Shown in pieces: positions 5,760 to 12,701 of a DNA stretch of 17,501 nt. The stretch is from positions 1-17,501 of the forward strand of contig JAIQGB010000103.1 in the NCBI GenBank assembly GCA_020072905.1, given 5' to 3'. Under the pieces are notes generated by a model. The model did not search any database. It was given only the letters and a program-made list of their open reading frames with translations, and was not told the DNA's origin. The first letter of the stretch is position 1. Every line of letters starts with the position of its first letter. The stretch comes from Terriglobia bacterium (GTDB lineage Bacteria; Acidobacteriota; Terriglobia; UBA7540). The position numbers were made by a program, and so were the translations under genes.

Positions 5760-7535
5760 TTAGTGGTCCGCCGCCACTTCCTCCGGCGAGTTCTGCATGA
5801 TGTAATCCTTCTCCGCGCCCGGCACGCTGAACTCGTAGGCGCCGTGGTAGATCACCGGATGTTTGCCGGCAAAGTTGTCGAAGGGCGGCGGCGAGGGAAC
5901 GGTCCATTCGAGAGTGGTCGCTTCCCAGGGATTCTCCGTCGCCTTCTTGCCCTTGAAGAGACTCCAGATCAGGTTGAAGAGGAAAATGAGCTGCGCGGCG
6001 CCGGTGATGAACGCCGCGATGGAAATGAACCTGTGGACACTCATCAGCGGCAGCAAGAAGTTGTCGATAAACTCCGCATACCGGCGGGGATTGCCCTCCA
6101 ATCCCAGGTAATGCATGGGCATGAAGATGGCGTAAACCCCCACGAAGGTGATCCAGAAGTGGATCTTGCCCAGGGTTTCGTTCATCATCCGGCCGAACAT
6201 CTTGGGGAACCAGAAATAGGTGGCGGTAAAAATGCCAAAGATGGAAGCAACTCCCATGATCATATGGAAGTGTGCGAGAACGAAATAGGTGTCGTGAAAG
6301 TAGATGTCCAGAGGCGGCTGGCCCAGAAAGATACCGCTCAGGCCGCCGGTAACAAACAGCGAAACAAAGCCGATGGAAAACAGCATGGGCGTGCTGAAGC
6401 GAATCTTGGCGCCCAGCAGCGTGCCAATCCAGTTGAACGTCTTGATGGCGGAAGGAATCGCGATGGCCATAGTGAGGACCGAGAAGGCGAAGGCCGAGTA
6501 GGGGCTCATGCCGCTGACGAACATGTGATGGCCCCAGACGCAGAAGCCCAGGACGCCGATCGCCGACATGGCATACACCATGGCGCGGTAGCCGAAAATC
6601 GGCTTGCGGGCGAAGGTGGAGAGAACGTGCGAGGTCACGCCCATGCCCGGCAGAATGGCGATGTAAACCTCCGGGTGGCCGAAGAACCAGAACAGGTGTT
6701 GCCAGAGCAGCGGTGAGCCGCCGCTATGTAGAATGGGCTTGTCGCTGACCAGCAGGCCGCCGGGAATGAAGAAGCTCGTGCCGCCCGTACGGTCGAGCAG
6801 GAGCAGAACGCCCGCCGCCAGCAGAACCGCAAACGACAGCAGACCGAGGATGGCGGTCAGGAACCACGCCCAGCAGGTGAGGGGCAACTTCATCAGCGAG
6901 AGGCCGCGCGCGCGCAGGTCGAGCGTGGTGGCGATGAAGTTGATCGCGCCGAGCATCGAAGCCACGCAGAAGATGGCGATGGAGACCACCCAGAGCGTTT
7001 CGCCCACGGCCATGCCCGGACCCGCTGCTCCGCCCACGGCGCTCAGGGGCGGATACGACGTCCAGCCGCCGATCGGCGGCCCGTCGTGGATGAAGAAGGT
7101 GGCCATCAGAACCGCGAGGCCCGCGAAGGTGGTCCAGAACGAGAGCATGTTCAGCCGCGGAAACGCCATGTCCTCGGCGCCGATTTGCAGGGGCAGAAAG
7201 TAATTTCCGAAACCGCCCTGCGGCGCCGTGGTGAGCACGAAGAAAACCATGATCGTGCCGTGCAGCGTGAGAAGGGAGAGGTAATACTCCGGACTAATCA
7301 CTCCACCCGGCGCGCCCAGCGGAGAGACCTTGTCGAGCAGCGGAATGCTCGCCTGCGGCCAGACCAGGTGAATCCGCATCAGGATGGAGAGCGTCAGGCC
7401 GACGAAAACCGAAAACAGCGCCAGGAGGTAATACTGGATGCCGATCACCTTGTGGTCGAGGCTGAAGATGTATTTCCAGATGAAGGCCTTGGGCGCCTCG
7501 TGCCGGTGAACGATTTCCGCTTGCATCTCTGCCAT
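5760..7535 (-). CDS. coxA: Cytochrome c oxidase subunit I (aa3 type)
   Basis: This 591-residue catalytic subunit has the full haem-copper signature. Haem a ligands are H92 and H424, the haem a3 ligand is H422 (LAHFHM), and CuB ligands are H287, H336 and H337. Y291 in GHPEVY is the cross-linked tyrosine. E289 together with D122, N111 and N129 shows a complete D-channel, so this is an A1-type proton pump. K365 (SAIKTFNW) is the K-channel lysine. About twelve membrane helices precede a cytoplasmic tail with the usual NPWEATTLEWTVPSPPP. GGGGAG about 9 bases upstream supports the ATG at 7535. The gene follows coxB by 32 bases. Nothing essential is missing. Confidence 0.97.
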   Translation of the reverse strand: MAEMQAEIVHRHEAPKAFIWKYIFSLDHKVIGIQYYLLALFSVFVGLTLSILMRIHLVWPQASIPLLDKVSPLGAPGGVISPEYYLSLLTLHGTIMVFFVLTTAPQGGFGNYFLPLQIGAEDMAFPRLNMLSFWTTFAGLAVLMATFFIHDGPPIGGWTSYPPLSAVGGAAGPGMAVGETLWVVSIAIFCVASMLGAINFIATTLDLRARGLSLMKLPLTCWAWFLTAILGLLSFAVLLAAGVLLLLDRTGGTSFFIPGGLLVSDKPILHSGGSPLLWQHLFWFFGHPEVYIAILPGMGVTSHVLSTFARKPIFGYRAMVYAMSAIGVLGFCVWGHHMFVSGMSPYSAFAFSVLTMAIAIPSAIKTFNWIGTLLGAKIRFSTPMLFSIGFVSLFVTGGLSGIFLGQPPLDIYFHDTYFVLAHFHMIMGVASIFGIFTATYFWFPKMFGRMMNETLGKIHFWITFVGVYAIFMPMHYLGLEGNPRRYAEFIDNFLLPLMSVHRFISIAAFITGAAQLIFLFNLIWSLFKGKKATENPWEATTLEWTVPSPPPFDNFAGKHPVIYHGAYEFSVPGAEKDYIMQNSPEEVAADH

Positions 7536-7567
7536 GAGCTATTTCTCCCCGTGCGGTCCGATCTGCG

Positions 7568-8410
7568 TCATTGCGCGGCAGCCATGTTCTGCAGCCATTT
7601 CTGATAATCCGGTTCGGTCATGACCTCGAAAAACGCTCGCATTTTGTAGTGGCCCAAGCCGCACAATTCCGCGCAGGCGATTTCGAACCGGCCGGTTTTC
7701 GTGGCTGTGAAGTGGATGGGAATTTCCATTCCCGGCACCAGGTCCTGCTTCAATCGCAGCTCGCGGACGAAGAACGAGTGCGTGACGTCCTTCGAGCGCA
7801 GAATGAGCTCCACCTGCTGATTCACCGGGACGGCCAGCGTGGCGGTGACGATGTCATCCTTGGAAGCCGCGTCGTGATCGCGGTCCAACCCCAGATAATT
7901 GCCGGTCGCATCGTCAACCTTGTTGTCGTCAATGTACTTGCCGGTCGCCGGGTCGTACTTGTCACCGATATGGACGGGGCCGAACTGACCGTCCGGCCCG
8001 GGGTAGCGAAAGTACCAGGCGAATTGCTGCCCCCAGACCTCCACGCGCATGGCGCCGGGGGCCGCGCCGACGAAGTGAATCCCCGCCCAGATGTGGTAGC
8101 CCATCAGGGTCAAGCCGATGAAGAGCACGGTCGCCGCGATGGTCCAAGTGGCTTCCAGCTTGTTGTTGCCGTGCGAGTAGCGGGCCTTCCTTCCGTCTCC
8201 CCGATCCCGGTAGCGCCAGACCGCGTAGGCAAGCGCCAGTTGGGCCAGAACGAAAATGATTCCCGTGATGATCAGCGTGAGCGTGAACTGGCGGTCGATG
8301 GCCCCGCCATGCTTGGAGATATCAATCGGGAACCACCACGTGTGCGCCCAAAAGAAATAGCCGGACAAGAGGGTGATAATGACCACCACGAGCGCTACAG
8401 CCAGCGCCAT
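7568..8410 (-). CDS. coxB: Cytochrome c oxidase subunit II (CuA subunit)
   Basis: In this 280-residue protein a first hydrophobic segment (1-21) may be a signal or extra helix. Two membrane helices follow (about 41-65 and 87-108), then a periplasmic cupredoxin domain starting at VWGQQFAWYF. CuA ligands are all present: H211 (VTHSFFV), C246, E248, C250, H254 and M257. An Asp-rich insert (about 143-186) lies between early strands. No CXXCH is fused at the C-terminus, so this is an aa3 rather than caa3 subunit; electrons must come from another protein, plausibly the octahaem cytochrome encoded upstream. AGGAG lies about 9 bases before the ATG. An FNR-type palindrome is centred about 150 bases upstream. 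Confidence 0.96.
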   Translation of the reverse strand: MALAVALVVVIITLLSGYFFWAHTWWFPIDISKHGGAIDRQFTLTLIITGIIFVLAQLALAYAVWRYRDRGDGRKARYSHGNNKLEATWTIAATVLFIGLTLMGYHIWAGIHFVGAAPGAMRVEVWGQQFAWYFRYPGPDGQFGPVHIGDKYDPATGKYIDDNKVDDATGNYLGLDRDHDAASKDDIVTATLAVPVNQQVELILRSKDVTHSFFVRELRLKQDLVPGMEIPIHFTATKTGRFEIACAELCGLGHYKMRAFFEVMTEPDYQKWLQNMAAAQ

Positions 8411-8467
8411 AACTTATCGCTCCTGCGTAAGCTTCCCGAGTCTCGAGCCGTGTGCCCTGGGGACCCG

Positions 8468-9436
8468 TCAGATGAGTTGAGAACGGACTAGCCCTGAGAA
8501 ATTACTAGTTTCGCCCAAAAGACAAAAAGCCGCAAGAGACGAATTGTCCCTCTTGACCCAAGTCAAATATCGCTCGCGGCGTGAGACGGCGAGAGCCGGA
8601 GCGAACTCCGGCCCTCGCCGAGCGGATCGAATGCTGCCTGACACGCCCTTAAACGTGAAGTCGGCGGTCTTGGATTCTTTCGCCCCCACCGTGACTTTCA
8701 GTTCCTGGCGGACCTCACCTGAGCCAAAGCCTGCCGACCATGCCTCGATCGTGTAGTCACCCGGCGGCAGGCCCTCGATCGTGTAAGTGCCGTCGCTGCC
8801 CGTGACCGCGAAGAACGGGTTCTTGGTCACGCCGATGTACGCTCTCATCCAGGGGTGCTGGTTGCACTTCACGGGAATCATGATTTCCGGCCGCGAGAAC
8901 TTCTGGTCGAGCGGCGCGGCGTTGGGCGCCTGGGACATGTTCCACTCGCGGTTGTCCTTGGGCATGGGATGGATGTTGTGGGTGGTGGCGTCCTTGGTCA
9001 GGATGCTCAGCGTCTGTCCCACCATGATGCCCAACACGTGCGGCTTGTACATGCAGCCGTCCTGGTCGAGCTCGACGGGCGTGCTCGGCGTGGCGAAGGT
9101 GTACTTCTCGGCGCCTGCCTTCACGTAAACGAAAACGTTGGGCAGCGTGCCGTTGCTGTTCAACTCGCCATCCTCGGCGTAGACCGGCTGCCCACCGTGC
9201 TTCTCGACGCAGACGGGGTCTTGGTCCATCATGATGCGGGCCACCTTGGGTTTGGTCCCTTGGAAGCTGACCTTGCCGGTGATGCTGCCCACGGTGGACT
9301 GATCGATCGGCGTCGGCGCGGCAGTCTGTTCGGCCGGGGTCGCACTCTCTTCAGGCGCCGTAGTTTCTTTCTGCCCGCACCCGACGAAAACGAGTGCGGC
9401 AACACAACACAGAGTCAGGAAGATTTTCCTTTGCAT
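8468..9436 (-). CDS. Cupredoxin-like lipoprotein with carboxypeptidase regulatory-like domain
   Basis: This 322-residue exported protein has a signal peptide ending FVGC (C20), a probable lipoprotein site, followed by a Thr/Pro/Ala-rich linker. A beta-rich domain (about 50-205) carries candidate copper ligands H153 (TTHNIHP), C191, H194 and M197 (CNQHPWM), a His/Cys-x2-His-x2-Met set like a type 1 copper site. A short carboxypeptidase-regulatory-like beta domain follows (about 210-262, DGTYTIEGLPPGDYTIEAW). The final 60 residues do not look like the family and are encoded across a hairpin and a terminator-like element. GGGAGG precedes the ATG at 9436, which is preferred over 9469. Its place between octahaem cytochrome and coxB suggests electron transfer or copper delivery; both are inference. 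Confidence 0.85.
   Translation of the reverse strand: MQRKIFLTLCCVAALVFVGCGQKETTAPEESATPAEQTAAPTPIDQSTVGSITGKVSFQGTKPKVARIMMDQDPVCVEKHGGQPVYAEDGELNSNGTLPNVFVYVKAGAEKYTFATPSTPVELDQDGCMYKPHVLGIMVGQTLSILTKDATTHNIHPMPKDNREWNMSQAPNAAPLDQKFSRPEIMIPVKCNQHPWMRAYIGVTKNPFFAVTGSDGTYTIEGLPPGDYTIEAWSAGFGSGEVRQELKVTVGAKESKTADFTFKGVSGSIRSARRGPEFAPALAVSRRERYLTWVKRDNSSLAAFCLLGETSNFSGLVRSQLI
8521..8554 (-). terminator. Terminator-like hairpin with T-rich tract upstream of coxB
   Basis: On the minus strand, AAGAG-GG-AC (8554-8546) can pair with GTCTCTT (8540-8534) around a five-base loop, followed within a few bases by TTTTTGTCTTTT. It falls inside the apparent C-terminal tail of the lipoprotein gene. The stem is short with a two-base bulge, so any termination would be partial. 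Confidence 0.35.
8553..8566. promoter_or_regulatory. FNR/DNR-type palindrome upstream of coxB
   Basis: TTGAC-N4-GTCAA is a perfect inverted repeat fitting the TTGAY-N4-RTCAA class bound by FNR, DNR and NNR regulators of the CRP superfamily. It lies about 150 bases before the coxB start codon. No convincing -10 box is visible at the distance expected from it, so an oxygen- or NO-responsive promoter for the oxidase genes is only a hypothesis. Confidence 0.4.
8588..8619. other. Perfect long hairpin with TTCG loop
   Basis: Two 14-base arms, GGCGAGAGCCGGAG and CTCCGGCCCTCGCC, enclose four bases that read TTCG on the minus strand. All 14 positions pair in minus-strand RNA, including one G-U. It lies within the abnormal C-terminal tail of the lipoprotein frame, directly after the recognised domain ends. 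It is not followed by a U-tract. It could be a 3'-end stabiliser, an attenuator, or an inserted palindromic element. Confidence 0.7.
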
Positions 9437-9473
9437 GGTTTGATGCCTTCCTCCCAGAATTGAATTCAATCCT

Positions 9474-12400
9474 CTAATGAGCGCTTGCCAGCGTGGCGAT
9501 GGGGCTGTGTCCGAGGCTCGCCGAGTTGTTGCCGGGCCTCGGGGGACTTGCGCCGGAAGCCGCCAGCCCAGCGCTCATGCCGATGAGACGTCGCTGCTCT
9601 TCCGGAGTAATTTCGAACATGTAACGGACCAGCAGGTCCGCCTGGTCACCCGTGTAGCCTGCGAAGCTCGGCGGCGTGGGCCCGGAAAAGACCCAGTGGT
9701 CGCCGTCGCGCTTGAAAAGGCCCGAGGGCATGGCCGTACCCGGACTGATCATGGAGGGATCGAGGATCCAGCGCTTCGTCCATCCGGGCTTGAGGCGCTC
9801 GCGGGCTAGCAGGAAATTCGGCGCGGTGGCGAAGCGGTCGTGCGCCGGGACGCCCGTGGCATGGCATTTCAGGCACGGCGCCGCGCGGCTGGTGAAGAGG
9901 GCCCGGGCCAGGGCCAGTTCCTGAGTGGTCAGCGGTTCGAGCCTCTGCGGGATGTACGGGATCGGCTGCGACGCCATCGCCTGGAAGAATCGTACCAGTT
10001 TCCGCACCTCGCCGGGCGAGAAATAGAACGTCGGCATGCGGACCTTCAGGTACGGCCGCACGCCGTCGCGGTCTGTGTCCGTGTCGCTCAGGGCGGGGTT
10101 GGAGAGGAATTTGAGCAGCCAGTCGGGCGTCACGCGCGCGCCCTCGGTAAGGAGTTTGGGCGGCAACTGGTCTTTCCACTCCGGCGTCTGGTAGTGCGGG
10201 ATTCCCATCAGCGCCGAATCCTGGCCGACCTTGAACTGGTGGCAGCCCATGCAGTTGTACTTCTTCACAACCCACCAGCCCTCCTGGACGTCACGGCGGG
10301 CATCCTCCGGCAGGTGGAAGTAGCGCTTGGGCAGCGTGGGATCGACCGCGCCCATCAGAAACGTGGTGAGGGCGGTGACTTCCTGCGGCTTCATATCGAA
10401 GTCGGGCATCTTCAACTCTTCGCCCTCGGCCTTGATCAACCCCTCGTCGAACATCTCGGGCTTCTCGAGTTTGTGCTCGAAGAAGCCTTTGTGGCTGTAC
10501 CAATCCTTCTCGCGGGCCTCCTTCACGAACAAGCCGAAATCGAACTGCTCGAGAGGTTTCGAGCCTTCCTTGGTGAGCTCGGTGCCGATGCGGCCCTCTT
10601 GCTCGAGCCCGACGATCTCGTGGCAACCCGCGCAGCCGTAGCGCTTCACGATTTCCCGGCCCTCCGCCATCAGCTTGGGATCGTTCAGCCACGCGGCTGG
10701 CGGGTAGGAAGACGGATCTTTCTCCTTAAGGGTCTCCAGGTAGCTGGCGATATCGCGCGCTTCCTGCCAGGAAAGGCGCAGGTTGGGCATCACGGTCATC
10801 TGCTCGACTTGCAGCTCGTGGCCGTCGTTCGGGCATTTCGAATGCTGGAGGTCGAAGACGAACTGGAGCCCGTGTTTCTTGTAGTCTTGTTCGGTGAGAT
10901 CGCGCTTCTCGAAGGGGCAATAGGGCTCCGTCCGCTCGCGGGGATCGTGAATCCAGCGGACGAGGTAATCGTAGTTGTCCTTCTCGCCCACGCGCAAAAG
11001 GTTGGCCGCGAACGTGCCGCCGACCCGGTTGGAGCCTTCGCCCACGGAGTGGCAGCCCATGCAGCCACGCGTCTCAAAACTCTCCTTGCCCTTCACCGCA
11101 TCGCCCGGGGGCTGGGCAGTCCCCGATTGCCAGATGAAGGCGGCGACGGGTTTCAGCTCCTCGTCCTCGTCTTCGTCCCACCGGAAGCGCGGCATGCGGG
11201 TGGTGGGCCGGAAGGCGTGGGGGTTCCGGATCCAAACCGTAATCCATTCCGGCCGCAGCTTGACGCGGACCTCTTTCAAGTCCGGCCCGACCTTCTTGAT
11301 TTCCCGCAGCAGGTTTCCCGCGCGGGAGTTCATCTGGTCGATCCGCCCGTCGATGTCGCTGATGTAGACACGAAGGGCGTCCGCTTTCGTGTAAAAGGCG
11401 CGGGCCGACTCATTGTCCGGCGCGTTGTCGCCGGCCTGGATGGTGCGCTGGATTTCGATTTGGGTCTCGTGGCGCTGTGTCTCCAGTTGTGAGATCTGCT
11501 GCTGAGTCGAGACCAGCTCTTCGGGCTCGGAGTCGTAGCCCTGGAAGCGGTGGCAACCCATGCAGCCGCGCCACTCGAACAAATCTTTGCCGAGGCTGAG
11601 CACCGGCGCGTGGTCCACGACCATGTCGCTGGCGTGGCACTGCTGGCAGCCCGCCTCGTAATTGGCCTTCGGGTGCAGGGGCGAGAGCCAGTGCTCGTAA
11701 TTGCCGTGCGCCGACTGGACGCTCGCCACCTCCATACCGTTGCCCCCGTGGCAGGGCGTGCAACCGAACTTCTCCGGGTCGTGGATCTTGAGCAGTTCCA
11801 TGTCCGGGTGGCTGGTGAAGGCGCGAGCCATGCGATCGTGCTCGCCGCCCATGTCCTTGCGGGTCAGAACCACGGGCTCGCGAATGCCCAGGTGGCAGGA
11901 CTCGCAGCGGTCCACGATGCCCGCGTCCGGGTTATTGATCTGCCGGATCTCGATCGGGGAACTCTTCGCCTTGTTGAGCAATCCCTGGAGTTGCTCCGCG
12001 CTCAAGCCGTTGAGGTGGTCCGTCACGTACGAGTCCCGTTGCTTGCGCAGTTCGGAGATGGGCCGGAGGATTTCCGCCTTTTCGCCGAGCAGACGTGCCT
12101 TCATATCCCGCAGGCGGCTGAATTCCGCCTCGAGCTGATCGAAATTGAATTTCACCCGCTCGTCCTGCCCGCCACTCTCCAGAGGAGGCAGGCGGAGTTC
12201 GAACGGCCCGCGTTTGTACTCGTCGAGGTCCGCCCCCACGGAGCGTTTTGTCCCCTGACTGGACGTGTGCTCGATGATGTAGATTCGCGAATTGACGTAG
12301 GCGCGGGCGGTGGTGTAGGCGTCCGTGACCACGCTCAGACGTTGGTCGATGCGGGATGCCTGGCTGTCAATCGCTCCCACTTTATCCTGGACGGATTCTT

Positions 12401-12668
12401 GCAGGTCCTTCAGCTTCTCGTCGAGCTGCTGGTATTCTGCGGAAGCGCGAATGGCCTTCTCCGCGGCGGTCTGCTTGGGGATCTCCTTGCGCAGAAACGC
12501 GGCGTAACGGCGGGCGAATTCCGCCTCGTACCTCTTCCACGGGCGCAGGCCCAAGAACTCATCGTAGAGCGCCCACGAAGTGGCGAGAAGCAACAACACA
12601 GCGCCGATGAAGATGAGCAAAGAGAGGGACGAGCCGACGACCGGATCCCGGTCCGGGGTCTCAGGCAT
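9474..12668 (-). CDS. Membrane-anchored octahaem cytochrome c fusion
   Basis: This 1064-residue protein has an N-terminal anchor helix (about 14-32) and coiled-coil-like segments (about 65-115 and 176-232). It carries eight CXXCH haem sites, with Cys-1 at 255, 303, 341, 369, 536, 679, 806 and 932. The first three cluster as a multihaem module (FGCTPCHGGNG). The last five are each followed by a Met-Pro that can be the sixth ligand: M492, M627, M754, M878 and M980. It thus reads as a trihaem module plus five class I-like monohaem domains. It takes the place of cytochrome c1 after split cytochrome b and before the oxidase, so it probably passes electrons from the bc complex to CuA. A GGGGAG lies about 9 bases before the ATG. 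Confidence 0.93.
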   Translation of the reverse strand: MPETPDRDPVVGSSLSLLIFIGAVLLLLATSWALYDEFLGLRPWKRYEAEFARRYAAFLRKEIPKQTAAEKAIRASAEYQQLDEKLKDLQESVQDKVGAIDSQASRIDQRLSVVTDAYTTARAYVNSRIYIIEHTSSQGTKRSVGADLDEYKRGPFELRLPPLESGGQDERVKFNFDQLEAEFSRLRDMKARLLGEKAEILRPISELRKQRDSYVTDHLNGLSAEQLQGLLNKAKSSPIEIRQINNPDAGIVDRCESCHLGIREPVVLTRKDMGGEHDRMARAFTSHPDMELLKIHDPEKFGCTPCHGGNGMEVASVQSAHGNYEHWLSPLHPKANYEAGCQQCHASDMVVDHAPVLSLGKDLFEWRGCMGCHRFQGYDSEPEELVSTQQQISQLETQRHETQIEIQRTIQAGDNAPDNESARAFYTKADALRVYISDIDGRIDQMNSRAGNLLREIKKVGPDLKEVRVKLRPEWITVWIRNPHAFRPTTRMPRFRWDEDEDEELKPVAAFIWQSGTAQPPGDAVKGKESFETRGCMGCHSVGEGSNRVGGTFAANLLRVGEKDNYDYLVRWIHDPRERTEPYCPFEKRDLTEQDYKKHGLQFVFDLQHSKCPNDGHELQVEQMTVMPNLRLSWQEARDIASYLETLKEKDPSSYPPAAWLNDPKLMAEGREIVKRYGCAGCHEIVGLEQEGRIGTELTKEGSKPLEQFDFGLFVKEAREKDWYSHKGFFEHKLEKPEMFDEGLIKAEGEELKMPDFDMKPQEVTALTTFLMGAVDPTLPKRYFHLPEDARRDVQEGWWVVKKYNCMGCHQFKVGQDSALMGIPHYQTPEWKDQLPPKLLTEGARVTPDWLLKFLSNPALSDTDTDRDGVRPYLKVRMPTFYFSPGEVRKLVRFFQAMASQPIPYIPQRLEPLTTQELALARALFTSRAAPCLKCHATGVPAHDRFATAPNFLLARERLKPGWTKRWILDPSMISPGTAMPSGLFKRDGDHWVFSGPTPPSFAGYTGDQADLLVRYMFEITPEEQRRLIGMSAGLAASGASPPRPGNNSASLGHSPIATLASAH

Positions 12669-12675
12669 AGTCGCT

Positions 12676-12688
12676 CTCCCCGCGGCGG
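12676..12688 (-). promoter_or_regulatory. Hairpin overlapping the ribosome binding site of the octahaem gene
   Basis: CCCCG and CGGGG arms with a three-base loop lie in the 33-base gap before the octahaem gene. The 3' arm on the transcript contains the GGGG of its GGGGAG ribosome binding site. Pairing could therefore restrain initiation unless ribosomes from the preceding cytochrome b gene open it. This is a short stem and the effect is inferred. Confidence 0.3.
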
Positions 12689-12701
12689 GGAACCCGGTCG
12701 C

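Noticed and set aside
5763..6716. A 317-codon plus-strand open frame antisense to coxA
   Set aside because: It lies opposite a gene with all catalytic residues conserved, and its product is charged and composition-biased.
9840..11492. A 550-codon plus-strand open frame
   Set aside because: It lies wholly antisense to the octahaem gene, has no ribosome binding site and no domain; an artefact of codon bias.
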